Shown: in pieces, positions 36,032 to 44,575 of the stretch
How positions within the stretch are numbered: position 1 is the first letter of the stretch
Layout: every line of letters starts with the position of its first letter
Source: Bog-473 sp963834405
GTDB taxonomy: Bacteria; Actinomycetota; Acidimicrobiia; Acidimicrobiales; RAAP-2
Assembly: GCA_963834405.1 (NCBI GenBank)
Contig: CAWIBX010000005.1
Span: 1,674,001 to 1,738,000, forward strand
DNA length: 64,000 bases
Direction of reading: 5' to 3'
Notes under the pieces: model-generated
The model's database searches: none
Told to the model about the DNA's origin: nothing
Seen by the model: only the letters and a program-made list of their open reading frames with translations
Position numbers and translations under genes: made by a program

Positions 36032-37759
36032 ATGGAGCCGATCATCTCCTTGGCGTCGTCGATGCAGGCCGCCCCCGGCGTCTATGCACTCCTGCTCGGC
36101 TCGGGCGTATCCCGGGCCGCACCGGTCCCGACCGGTTGGGAGGTGGTTGCGAGGCTCTGCCGCCGGGTCGCCGTGGCGGAGGGCGTTGAGGCGGGCGACG
36201 ACCCCATCGCCTGGTACCGGATCACTCACGAGGAAGACGCCGACTACTCGGGTCTGTTGGCGCAGCTTGCTCCGGGCACGGGCGATCGGCAGGCGTTGCT
36301 CGAGCCGTTCTTCGAGCCCACCGAAGAGGAGCGGGCTGAGGGCTGAAGGTGCCGACGAGGGCCCACCGGGCGATTGCTCGACTCGTCGCCGAGGGCTACA
36401 TCAAGGTGATCCTCACGACCAACTTCGATCGCCTGTTCGAGATCGCCCTCTCAGAGGCTGGGGTCCAGGCCCAGGTGATCGCGTCGGTGACACGGCGCGG
36501 GTGCTGTTCCCCTGAATCACTCGCAGGTGACGATCATCAAGCTCCACGGTGACTACAAGTCGCCGGACCTTCGGAACACCGTCGAGGAGCTGGGTACCTA
36601 CGACCCAGAGCTCGATGCGCTGCTCGAACGAGATCCTCGACCGCTACGGACTGGTCATCTGCGGCTGGTCGTCGGAGTATGACGCTGCGTTGCGGACAGC
36701 GATGCTCAAGAGCCCAATCGGCGGTACACGACATACTGGTGCCGGCGGGGCGAGCTTGCCGGGGAGGCGGCGGCGTTGGCAGCGGCGACGTGGGGCAAGC
36801 GAGCATTTTGATCACCGATCGCTGATGCCGAAGTTTTTCGAGGAGCTGGCGACCAAGGTCTCGCTCATCGCCGAGAGCTTGTGGCGCCACCGGAGAGCAC
36901 CGCCCTCGCCGTGGCGGAGCTCAAGCGCTACCTGCCAGATCCTGTCCAGCACATCCGGCTCGATGACTTCGTGAGGGGAGAAGTGGACAGGACGGTCGAG
37001 GCGCTCGACGTTGCCAACTTCCCTCTTGACGTTGAGCCCACGACTGCCGATGTGGTCTTCGAGCGGATCGCCCGGTACGAGGTTCAGATGCAGCGGGTCC
37101 TGTCCCTGTTGGCCGTCGGCGTCTACTTCGGTGAGCCCGACGCCCAAGATGCCCTGTGGGTACGGTCCCTTCTCAGGATCGACGGTCGTCCGAAGCCGCT
37201 GTCGGGCAAGAAGGTGCTCATCGAACTCCAGATGTACCCGACGATGTTGAGCGCACTGGCTGTCGGACTCGCTGGGGTGCTCAGGGGGCACCTGTCCCCC
37301 TTCATGAAGATAGTGACGACCGAGGTACCGCTGCCCCAGTACGGGACGAAAGAGCCGCTGTTGATGAGGGCCCTGCCGCCGTATGCGCTCGGCAGCATCA
37401 CCTTGCAGGTGATGCAGGAGCGGCAGCGGCTGCTCACTCCCGCATCGGATCATGTCCACGCCGTCCTGAAGGAAGCGCTCCGCCCAACCGGCCCAAGCGA
37501 CGATGAGTACGACCGAGCCTTTGACACCCTCGAGTACATGATGGCGGTCATGGCCCGGCGAGCCGTGGGATGGGGCAATTTCCTGGGCCGGTTCTGGCAC
37601 AGCTATTACACGTGGGGTGCATCCTCGCCCGATCTCCCGTCGTTGGAGCCCTACCGCAGCGACTTGATGGGAACGGGGTTCTTCAGCTCGGACGAAGATC
37701 TCGACGCCGCGATCGCCGAGCTCAACGAGGCAGCCCGGACCACTCCGCGCATCATCTGA
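36032..37759 (+). pseudogene. SIR2-domain protein (putative NAD-consuming defence effector), frame broken by clustered indels
   Basis: Assembled across frames, a ~575-residue protein appears. The SIR2 Rossmann part has VYALLLGSGVSRAAPVPTGW, ILTTNFDRLFEIAL, VTIIKLHGDYKSPDLRN (LHGD with the catalytic His), YGLVICGWSSEYDAALRTAM and RRYTTYWCRRGELAGEAAAL. An intact ~290-residue helical C-terminal region follows (from APPESTALAVAELKRYL to ARTTPRII). About nine single-base indels fall between ~36343 and ~36882; none are evident outside that stretch. SIR2 proteins of this sort act as NADases in anti-phage abortive systems. Function is inferred, and activity in this copy depends on whether the indels are real. 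Confidence 0.75.
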
Positions 37760-37893
37760 CGGGCGCCCAGGGCGGTTCGCCGCTCACCGCGCTTGTTCGA
37801 GTTGAACGAGTCCGCCGATGTCATCGAACGCGATTTCACGGTGACTTTCCACGCGATTGCACACCTGAGTTCCCCACGACGGGCTGCTTAGCT

Positions 37894-37998
37894 TCAGCGT
37901 TCGAGCGCGTAAAGCCTCCAGGGCCCTTCGAGACCTTTGAGCTCATGTTCGCCACGGTCGGCGAACCGGTATTCGCCGCCCATGAGCATGTCGCGCAC
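37894..37998 (-). pseudogene. C-terminal remnant of a class III adenylate-cyclase-type protein
   Basis: The minus strand reads VRDMLMGGEYRFADRGEHEL then KGLEGPWRLYALER and stop at 37894. This is the closing segment of class III nucleotide cyclase domains found in actinobacterial signalling proteins. The catalytic part is missing and no start is evident. It lies 26 bp beyond the cassette's target duplication, so the original nrdJ downstream gene had decayed before or independently of the insertion. Confidence 0.6.
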
Positions 37999-38091
37999 GG
38001 GTGCGATGCCGTAGCGGCCGAGTCCCGGACGACGAAACGGGAGGGCCAGTGCCCTGGTCGCTGCGCCGGGGCTCATGCACAATGTCATGGC

Positions 38092-38391
38092 ATGGACGAG
38101 CCTCCAGAGTTACAGCACATCGGACACTGGAGGATGGCCGTCTGGGCCCTCCGCGTGGGGTACCTCGGGCTGGCTGTCGGCATCGCGGGTCTCATCGTGC
38201 TGTTGACGGGATCCACGCGTTGGGTCCTGGGGGTCGGTGTGATCATCTGGCTCGCCGCCGCCGCAGTCACCTTGACCGGCTTCTTCTCGGCCCGACGCGA
38301 GCTTCCCGAGCCGCGACCCGGGCTCTGGTCGATGCGGTTCATGCTCATCCACGACACCGTCCGCACCCGGCCGTCGGCCCAGCGGTCCTGA
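38092..38391 (+). CDS. Small two-helix membrane protein
   Basis: 99 residues. A polar start (MDEPPELQHIGHWRMAVWAL) is followed by two membrane helices (~19-41 and 45-67: LAVGIAGLIVLLTG and LGVGVIIWLAAAAVTLTGFF). The cytosolic tail holds PRPGLWSMRFMLIHDTVRTR. The tail pattern looks conserved rather than random, but I cannot assign a family or function. Confidence 0.65.
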   Translation: MDEPPELQHIGHWRMAVWALRVGYLGLAVGIAGLIVLLTGSTRWVLGVGVIIWLAAAAVTLTGFFSARRELPEPRPGLWSMRFMLIHDTVRTRPSAQRS

Positions 38392-38546
38392 CGGCTGTCC
38401 GACCGCAGTGATGGTGTGACACCCGCCAGTCACGCACTGGTCACACAGATGCATCGGCCAGCGAGGTAACGGCCAGGAAGATCCATTCACAGCGACGCCA
38501 GGCGGGCTATCGTGCCCACTCAGGGGGGAAACGAAGGGAGTCCTTC

Positions 38547-39143
38547 ATGCCGGGCACCTATCCGTTGACGATCGATTACCCGCCGGGGCCGGAGAGGATT
38601 CCGCCGGTCAAGGTCCTGACGAACTGGTTGATCTTCATCCCGCAGTTCATCTGGCTGTACATCCTCTACATCGTGGCCTTCCTCGCGGCTGTCGTGTGTT
38701 GGTTCTCCATTGTGTTCACCGGAACGGCGCCGGAGAGCCTGAGCGATTTCATCGCCGGTGTTCTTCGCTATCAGTGGCGAGTGGTCACCGGCCTCTTCGA
38801 ATGGGCCGAGCCGTACCCACCCTTCGCGCCGATCCCGCAAGGGTTCGCCGATCCGGGTGGCTACCCGGCAGCGTTGAACGTCGCGCCCGTGAGCGGGGAG
38901 CGCAACCGGGTCACCGTGCTGATTCGATTCATCATGGTCATCCCGCAGTACATCGTGCTGTACTTCCTCAACATCGCCAACGGAGTCATTCTCCTCGTCT
39001 CGTGGTTCATCGCCCTGTTCACGGGGCAATGGAACCCGTCACTGAAGAACTTCTGCATCAGCGTGTTCCGGTGGCAGCTTCGGGTGGAGACGTACTTCCT
39101 GCTGCTGACCGACGAGTACCCGCCGTTCAGCCTGGAGCCATAG
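38547..39143 (+). CDS. DUF4389 membrane protein
   Basis: 198 residues built from two similar halves, each with a PQFIWLYILYIVAF / PQYIVLYFLNIANG-type helix. Each half ends in a RYQWRVVTGLFEWAEPYPPF / RWQLRVETYFLLLTDEYPPF motif, the DUF4389 duplication. Several membrane helices are predicted. The function of the family is unknown. An AAGGGAG ribosome site precedes the ATG by 7 nt. Confidence 0.86.
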   Translation: MPGTYPLTIDYPPGPERIPPVKVLTNWLIFIPQFIWLYILYIVAFLAAVVCWFSIVFTGTAPESLSDFIAGVLRYQWRVVTGLFEWAEPYPPFAPIPQGFADPGGYPAALNVAPVSGERNRVTVLIRFIMVIPQYIVLYFLNIANGVILLVSWFIALFTGQWNPSLKNFCISVFRWQLRVETYFLLLTDEYPPFSLEP

Positions 39144-39553
39144 ACACCAACGGAGTCAGTTGGCAGCGACTCTTGTTGCCCGCGGTCGCAGCGTGGGCTC
39201 GGGATGCTCGGCGGGCTGGCTTGCAGGGAGTGGCCTCTCGCTGGACAGGAAACGTCCGAATAACCGCTGCGCCGGACGTTGACCGATCGACCTTTAGGGG
39301 CTCATCGGAATCTGGCGGGGAGCTGTCATTTCACTGCATCAGACTCGGGCTTCTAACTTCTCGTGAAGTCAAGAACCTATGGGCGTCATGGGTTATCGAA
39401 TTTGGCCGAATCAAGAACGTCGAGTCCGATGCACGTCGGTACACCCGAGAGGAGCGCGGTCTCGCAGGACATTCGAACGGAACTCCACATCGGCCCGAAA
39501 CCCCGCTGAAAATCCGAAGAGCCCCTTAGGCCGGTTGGGTTTGGCAGTGACTT
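39144..39553. other. Gene-free 410-bp stretch of lower GC
   Basis: No reading frame here has coding-like codon use, and no strong hairpin, tRNA or repeat is visible. The base composition is distinctly less GC-rich than neighbours, suggesting degraded or acquired DNA between the DUF4389 gene and a secreted protein gene. Confidence 0.5.
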
Positions 39554-40132
39554 ATGTCAAGGGCCACGAGTGCCGAGACAGAGTCTGTGACGGCTAGTGC
39601 TCACGCCATACGGATAGTGAGGGCGCGTCGGCTGACCAGACTGGTCCTGGTCGCAACGTCCCTTGCAATCCTCGGATCGATCGTCGCTATGCCCACCGCG
39701 GCGTGGGCGGTCCCGGTCCCATGGAAGAACTGTGGGTCAGCCCGAGACGTCATCACAACTCAACGATTCGACGCGTCCGTCTGGCCGCCCCAAGCCGGAA
39801 AACCGTTGACGCTGGCCTACACCTGGACCTTGACCGAACCGCTGACCAAGGGCGCACGCGAGGACGTGACGACGACCGGGACTTCGGGACAAGTGTCTGA
39901 TACCGGGCTGCGGTTCCAACCTCCGATACCGGCCCTGTTCGATACCGCGTTCGCCGTCTCTGCACCGGGCCAGACGTCGCTGCCGGTAGAGGCAGGTCCC
40001 TACAACCAGAGTCTCACGTTGAACGTCCCGACGAAGAAGGGTGTGACACAACCACTCGAGGCTGACATGACCGCATTCGACGCCGCCGGTCATCAAATCC
40101 TGTGCATGCAGCTGATCATCCCAGTCAAGTGA
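39554..40132 (+). CDS. Secreted protein with possible ML (MD-2-related lipid-binding) fold
   Basis: 192 residues. A basic lead and hydrophobic core (LTRLVLVATSLAILGSIVAM) end in AWAVPVP, a Sec signal peptide. The mature region starts WKNCGSARDVITTQRFDASV, passes GKPLTLAYTWTLTEPLTKG and ends FDAAGHQILCMQLIIPVK. A Cys near each end and beta-rich spacing recall ML/NPC2 lipid-binding domains, which have the same D-x-x-G-x-x-i-x-C ending. This is a pattern-level resemblance only. GTG 39587 is an alternative start. Confidence 0.6.
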   Translation: MSRATSAETESVTASAHAIRIVRARRLTRLVLVATSLAILGSIVAMPTAAWAVPVPWKNCGSARDVITTQRFDASVWPPQAGKPLTLAYTWTLTEPLTKGAREDVTTTGTSGQVSDTGLRFQPPIPALFDTAFAVSAPGQTSLPVEAGPYNQSLTLNVPTKKGVTQPLEADMTAFDAAGHQILCMQLIIPVK

Positions 40133-40157
40133 CCGGTCAGTTCCCGGATGTGAGCAC

Positions 40158-40385
40158 TCAGCCCGCCGAGGGCCGGTGGCCTGCCGCCTGCACCGGCGGA
40201 GTCTGGGCAGCACCGGGGAACGACGGCAGGGGGAGCGACGACTGCTGGGTCTGGTAGGCCAGCTCCGCCGCGGTGGCTGACGGCGCGGCGGCGGGGATGG
40301 ACGGCGCCGACTCCGGCGTCTGCTGGAACGCCGTCGTGAAGTCGCCGAAAGTGGAGCGCCGCCGGTCGCTGAGGGTCCGGAGCAG
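40158..40385 (-). other. Coding-like extension after the amber stop of the Clp-N gene
   Basis: Directly after the TAG at 40386-40388, the same frame continues for 75 codons to a TGA at 40158, reading LLRTLSDRRRSTFGDFTTAF and then a Pro/Ala/Gln-rich tail. Almost every codon ends in G or C, as in real genes here. It has no start codon of its own. See the findings. Confidence 0.5.
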
Positions 40386-41117
40386 CTACTCCTGCGTGGA
40401 CGCGCCGGGCGGCCGGGGCTCGAGCGCCGCCAGCTCATCGGCCAGGGCGCGCCGCCGTTCGTCGGTGACGGAGGCGACGGTGAGGTCGAGGACGTGGTCC
40501 GCTTGCACCTCGCTGAACCCGAACGGCAGCCGCGTCAGCGCGTCGATCGCCTCGGTCCGGCTGGTGCAGTGCGCGGCGGCCTCGGCGATCTCGCCGTAGA
40601 GCTCGATGCCGCGCACGAGACCCTGGAGGACGTGGATCCGGAGCCGGCGCTGCTCCTCGGCCCGCCGCCGGGCGTCCGGCAGACCGGAACGGATCGCGTC
40701 CGTCACACGCAGACGAAGGTCGACGGGCTCGACCCCGAGTGCTTCGAGTGCCTGCCGCACCACCGTGTCCTCTTCCTCCAGGACCCCGAGGAGCAGGTGC
40801 TCGGTGCCGATGTAGGAGTGGCCCATGGAGAGCGCGGCCCGGAGCGCGTGCTCCATGGCCTTCTTGGCCCGCGGGGTGAAGGGGGGCGACCCGGTCGACG
40901 AACGGTCGACGGGGCCCGCCAGGCGGTCCACCTCGTCCCGCGTGCGCTCCAGGTCCACCCCCGCACGGGACAGGACCTGCGCGGCCACGCCAGATCTCTC
41001 GGCCACCAGCCCGAGCAGGAGGTGCTCGGAACCGAGCATCGGGTGGCCGAGCAGCCTGGCCTCCTCCTGGGCCAGCACCAGGACGTGGCGTACCCGGTCC
41101 GTGAAGCGCTCGAACAC
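40386..41117 (-). CDS. Clp N-terminal-domain protein without ATPase modules
   Basis: 243 residues. Two Clp-N repeats open it: FTDRVRHVLVLAQEEARLLG with GSEHLLLGLVAE, and TPRAKKAMEHALRAALSMGH with GTEHLLLGVLEEE. A C-terminal helical part contains ALTRLPFGFSEVQADHVLDL, a motif that also closes the DNA gyrase A breakage domain. No Walker motifs follow, so it is an adaptor-like or chaperone-like relative of ClpC (compare ClpC2-type proteins). The frame stops at TAG but coding-like sequence continues. GTG start at 41117. Confidence 0.82.
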   Translation of the reverse strand: MFERFTDRVRHVLVLAQEEARLLGHPMLGSEHLLLGLVAERSGVAAQVLSRAGVDLERTRDEVDRLAGPVDRSSTGSPPFTPRAKKAMEHALRAALSMGHSYIGTEHLLLGVLEEEDTVVRQALEALGVEPVDLRLRVTDAIRSGLPDARRRAEEQRRLRIHVLQGLVRGIELYGEIAEAAAHCTSRTEAIDALTRLPFGFSEVQADHVLDLTVASVTDERRRALADELAALEPRPPGASTQE

Positions 41118-41179
41118 GCCCTCCAGTGTGCCAAGCGGGCCGTTCGCACGGGAGCGGCGGGTGCAGCAGGCTGGTTGGC

Positions 41180-41554
41180 GTGACCGTGAAGCTCCACAGC
41201 ATCGCCATCGACTCCACGGACCCGCAGCGGATCGGCCGCTGGTGGGCCGACGCCCTCGGGTGGGAGGCGTGGGACGAGTCCGGTGGCTACTGCGTCGTGG
41301 CGCCCTCGGGCAGCGGCGAGACCCGGCTCGAGTTTCTGAGGGTCCCCGAGGCCAAGTCCGGGAAGAACCGCCTCCACCTCGACCTGACCCCGGACGACCA
41401 GGACAAGGAGGTGGCCCGGTTCGAGCGCCTCGGGGCGGTGCGGGTCGACGTCGGCCAGGAGGGCGATCCCGACGTGACCTGGGTGGTATTGGCCGATCCC
41501 GAGGGCAACGAGTTCTGCATTCTGCGGGCGCCGGGACCTGGGCAGCACTCGTAG
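41180..41554 (+). CDS. VOC (glyoxalase-like) family protein
   Basis: 124 residues from GTG 41180. The halves VKLHSIAIDSTDPQRIGRWW and LHLDLTPDDQDKEVARFERL with a final ADPEGNEFCIL (metal-site Glu) match the glyoxalase/bleomycin-resistance superfamily, DUF-type VOC_6 subgroup. Substrate unknown. It is divergent from the Clp-N gene (62-bp gap). Confidence 0.82.
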   Translation: MTVKLHSIAIDSTDPQRIGRWWADALGWEAWDESGGYCVVAPSGSGETRLEFLRVPEAKSGKNRLHLDLTPDDQDKEVARFERLGAVRVDVGQEGDPDVTWVVLADPEGNEFCILRAPGPGQHS

Positions 41555-41603
41555 CGGTTTCGCACAGCAGCGGCGCTCCGGGCCGCCGCAGGACATCCGG
41601 CGC

Positions 41604-42305
41604 TCAGCCGGATGTGCCCGAGGTTCGGCCAGGCGTGAACGTATAGGTGAAGGGTGCGGCCAACGGTTTCAGGGACTGGCTCCGCTTGTCGGAGGTGACG
41701 GTCACGGTGGTCCCGCCGGCGCCGATGTTGAGCTCGGCCGGCCCCAGGAGGGTCACGCGCTGCGAGGAGTTGGCGGCGAGGATGCCCTCAAAGATCGGCT
41801 TCTGTCCCATGATGCCGACGCTCACCCAGGAGCGGCCTGTCGAGGTGGTGATGGTCAGCCCGAACGCCTGGGCGTCGACCGTGTAGGCGGCGCTCCGGGT
41901 CCCGAATCCGGCCGGGGTCAGGAGGGTCTTCTTGGGGGCGGCGGTCGGGTGGGTCACCCTCGTCGTCGGCGCGGCCGTCCGCCCTCCGGTGCTGGACGTC
42001 GTGCTGATCACCCCCGTCTCCACGAGTGCGAGCGCAGTCCCCGCGGCGGCGACGGCGAGCGCGGCCACGACGACCGCGATGCGGAGGCCCCGCGATGTGG
42101 CCGGGGCCCGGCGGGGAGCAGGAGCGGCCCGGGACACCACCGGCGTGGGGTCGGTCTGGGCGAAGGTGGGATAGGGATCGTCCTGGAAGAGATTGCCCTG
42201 GTGGACGGACCGAGGCGGCCGCGCCACCGCCGCAGGGGGCGTACCGGCGGCAAGGGTCGGCGAGGGGTCTGACCTGATACTTGCTTCGTCGGCCTGGACG
42301 TCCAT
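41604..42305 (-). CDS. Membrane-anchored protein with RodZ-like DUF4115 domain
   Basis: 233 residues from ATG 42305, which has a GGGAG site 8 nt upstream (ATG 42320 lacks one). A disordered ~75-residue cytosolic part contains NLFQDDPYPTFAQ and one membrane helix (IAVVVAALAVAAAGTALAL). The extracellular domain has RSWVSVGIMGQKPIFEGILA and RVTLLGPAELNIGAGGTTV, the DUF4115 pattern found at the C-terminus of RodZ. RodZ's N-terminal HTH is missing. A link to cell shape or envelope is only suggestive. Confidence 0.75.
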   Translation of the reverse strand: MDVQADEASIRSDPSPTLAAGTPPAAVARPPRSVHQGNLFQDDPYPTFAQTDPTPVVSRAAPAPRRAPATSRGLRIAVVVAALAVAAAGTALALVETGVISTTSSTGGRTAAPTTRVTHPTAAPKKTLLTPAGFGTRSAAYTVDAQAFGLTITTSTGRSWVSVGIMGQKPIFEGILAANSSQRVTLLGPAELNIGAGGTTVTVTSDKRSQSLKPLAAPFTYTFTPGRTSGTSG

Positions 42306-42427
42306 CGTCGGCACTCCCATGCCCCGTGTCGCCCGCGCCCACGAGCCGCCGGAGGCGGGCTCCCGTGGGCGCCACGGTGCCCCCCCAAATTACCGCCCCG
42401 ACCGGCCGTCGTGGGCGCGCATGGGGG

Positions 42428-42934
42428 TCAGCGCCCGACTTTTCCGTCGAGGAGCTCGCGGGTGATGTCCATGTGGCCGACGTGGCGGGCCGTTTCCTCA
42501 ATGAGGTGGTAGACGGCCCAACGCAGGGTTGTCAGGCGCAGGTCGCCCGCGGAGGGGAGGTCGAACGAGCCGGCCCGGTCGAGCACGGCGTCGGCCGCGG
42601 CGGTCTCGGCCCGGTAGAAGGCCACGACGTCGTCGACCGCCCAGCCCTCGGGAAGCTCGAACATGTGGGCCCGCCAGCCCATGTCCATCGGCTCCCCAGC
42701 GCAGATCGCCCGGAGCCACAGGCGTTCGGCGTAGCCGAGGTGCACGACGATCACCCCCAGCGAGTTGGCCGCGGGTGCCGGTCTCCAGCGGAGCTGCTCG
42801 GGCGAGAGGCCCTCGAGTTTGAAGACGGCGCTCTCCCGCAGGTGCTGGAGCCAGCCCCGGGCCATGGGCATCTCGTCCAGCGGCTGCGCCTCGGCGGGCC
42901 GCGGGACGCCGAGCGGAGGGGGTGTCTCGGGCAC
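42428..42934 (-). CDS. DinB/DUF664 family protein
   Basis: 168 residues, four-helix-bundle type. Metal-site histidines appear in VVHLGYAERLW and HLIEETARHVGHMD, typical of DUF664/DinB-like enzymes, some of which use bacillithiol or mycothiol as cosubstrate. Function unknown. Confidence 0.83.
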   Translation of the reverse strand: MPETPPPLGVPRPAEAQPLDEMPMARGWLQHLRESAVFKLEGLSPEQLRWRPAPAANSLGVIVVHLGYAERLWLRAICAGEPMDMGWRAHMFELPEGWAVDDVVAFYRAETAAADAVLDRAGSFDLPSAGDLRLTTLRWAVYHLIEETARHVGHMDITRELLDGKVGR

Positions 42935-42995
42935 GGGCGGACCTCCTGGTGTTCTCGACCCGCTCCGGCCCGGCCTCCGGCGGGCGGACCTGGGC

Positions 42996-43508
42996 CTACG
43001 GGGTGCTCGCCGTCGTCGTGGTCACGAGGGGGCCGCCGCACTTGGAGGCGACCCAGTTGGCGATGGTCGTGCCGTCGGTCGCCAGCTGCGTGTTCTTGCC
43101 CAAGGTCTCGAAGGACGTGATGAGTTGCTGTTCGCTGTTGGCGTTCTGAATGTCCGACTTGATCTGCTTGACGAACGTGAGCAGGTTCTTGAAGGCGTTC
43201 TGGACGTTGGGTGGCGCCTGCTTTATGACTGCCAGTGCCTTCTGCACGTTGTCCAGGTCGCCGTTGTATGCGTTGAGCATGGCCTGCTTGGCCGTGGCGA
43301 AGTTGCCGGACGCGATCGCCCGCTCAATGGAGAGGCCCACCGAGGACGAGGACTTCTGCTCGGCCTTCACGTCCGCGCAGACGGCGGAGGTGGACGGGTT
43401 GTGGTGCGAAGAATGGCTCTTGGCCGAGGCCGCCGTCAGCGGTGCGAGGGCCAGCCCCGCGCCGATGAAGCCGATGCCGATGCCCTGCCAGACCCGATGG
43501 TGTCGCAC
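42996..43508 (-). CDS. Secreted helical protein of unknown function
   Basis: 170 residues. Signal peptide IGIGFIGAGLALAPLTAASA is followed by a His/Ser-rich start (KSHSSHHNPST) and a long helical region with two cysteines (SAVCADV and ASKCGG) that may form a disulfide. I recognise no family. Confidence 0.68.
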   Translation of the reverse strand: MRHHRVWQGIGIGFIGAGLALAPLTAASAKSHSSHHNPSTSAVCADVKAEQKSSSSVGLSIERAIASGNFATAKQAMLNAYNGDLDNVQKALAVIKQAPPNVQNAFKNLLTFVKQIKSDIQNANSEQQLITSFETLGKNTQLATDGTTIANWVASKCGGPLVTTTTASTP

Positions 43509-43684
43509 GTGACCCCCCGCCTTCCCAGCCAGGCCACCTGCTGCCGTGAGGGCAGGGCCCGATCCGCTTCCACTCCAATAGGTCCGATCGCCGGCCCGAG
43601 ATTACATCCGGGCTGGACGCTGAAGCCCTCAGGGCCCACCCGGGTCCATGGCGGCGGCGTTAGGGTGGGCCGGCGCACACGGGC

Positions 43685-44575
43685 ATGACAGGGGGCGATG
43701 CGTTGGACGACCTGAAGGGCAGGGTGGCGGTGGTCACCGGGGGAGCGGCCGGCGTCGGGCGCGGCATCTGCGAGGCGCTGCTCCAGGACGGCGCACGGGT
43801 CGTCATCGCCGACATCGAGGAACCGGTGCTCCAGGTGGCCCTCAAGGAACTCGCCGAGGAGGGGGAGGTGCGCGGGGTACTCACCGACGTGTCCTCGGCC
43901 CAATCGGTCGAGGACCTGGCGGCCGACGTCTTCGCCCGTGAGGGCGCGTGCCACCTCCTCTTCAACAACGCGGGGGTCACGTCCGGTGGCGGCGGGCGGC
44001 CCTGGGAACAGGAGGCCAACGACTGGACCTGGTGCTTCTCCGTCAACGTCTTCGGCGTGGCCAACGGCATGTTGTCGTTCGTGCCCCGGATGATCGAGTC
44101 GGGCCAGCCCGGCGTGGTCGTCAACACGTCGAGCATGGACGGCGGCATCGCGCCGGTGCCGTTTGCCTCCGTGTACGCCTCGAGCAAGGCCGCCATCTCG
44201 TGTCTCACCGAGGCGCTGGCGCACCAGCTCATCGCGGCCGGCACCGACGTGCGTGCCGCCGTCTTCTATCCCTCGGGCGGGCTGCTCGATACCGGGCTCT
44301 GGACCGCGCAGCGCAACCGACCTTCCGAGCTCGCCCGCACCCGGCCGCGGCCACCCGCGCCCGGCACGACGTTCGCCGAGTTCAGGGCCCAGCTCGAGGC
44401 GGCGGGCCGCCCGGCCGAGCTCATGGACCTGCACGAGCTGGGCCGCTTCTGCGTCGAGGGCGTGAAGCGGGGCGACTTCGTGATCGGGCACGGGCTCGAC
44501 GAGTGTGCCGCCTTGCTGCATCGGCGCGCCGACGCCATCGGGGCGGGCCGCCTCCCGCCGGCGGCGCTGAGCTGA
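43685..44575 (+). CDS. Short-chain dehydrogenase/reductase of the catabolic operon
   Basis: 296 residues. Cofactor motif VTGGAAGVGRGICEAL, FNNAGVTSGG, Ser in NTSSMDGG and active-site YASSK are present; a long C-terminal extension (~60 residues) is unusual. It is first in a five-gene cluster with amidohydrolases and an acetoacetate-decarboxylase-like protein, and presumably oxidises or reduces a pathway intermediate. Its stop overlaps the next ATG (TGATG). Confidence 0.86.
   Translation: MTGGDALDDLKGRVAVVTGGAAGVGRGICEALLQDGARVVIADIEEPVLQVALKELAEEGEVRGVLTDVSSAQSVEDLAADVFAREGACHLLFNNAGVTSGGGGRPWEQEANDWTWCFSVNVFGVANGMLSFVPRMIESGQPGVVVNTSSMDGGIAPVPFASVYASSKAAISCLTEALAHQLIAAGTDVRAAVFYPSGGLLDTGLWTAQRNRPSELARTRPRPPAPGTTFAEFRAQLEAAGRPAELMDLHELGRFCVEGVKRGDFVIGHGLDECAALLHRRADAIGAGRLPPAALS

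Larger units (their letters stand above)
35488..37863 (+). mobile_element. Non-autonomous IS21-like transposon carrying HTH and SIR2 genes
   Basis: The element starts TGTGCAATCGCGT at 35488 and ends ACGCGATTGCACA at 37863, perfect 13-bp terminal inverted repeats with TG..CA ends. It is flanked by a 5-bp direct duplication CCTGA (35483-35487 and 37864-37868); the left copy contains the nrdJ stop codon. Subterminal repeats near ATCGCGGTTGATGACA occur four times on the left (~22-bp spacing) and twice, inverted, on the right (23-bp spacing). TG..CA ends with multiple terminal repeats and 4-8 bp duplications are characteristic of IS21-family elements. No istA/istB-like transposase is present, so it would need one in trans. 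The IS21 assignment is inference; the repeats and duplication are seen directly. Confidence 0.85.

Noticed and set aside
36349..36552. Independent small genes in the 36.3-36.9 kb region
   Set aside because: The short frames there are pieces of one SIR2 protein separated by single-base shifts.
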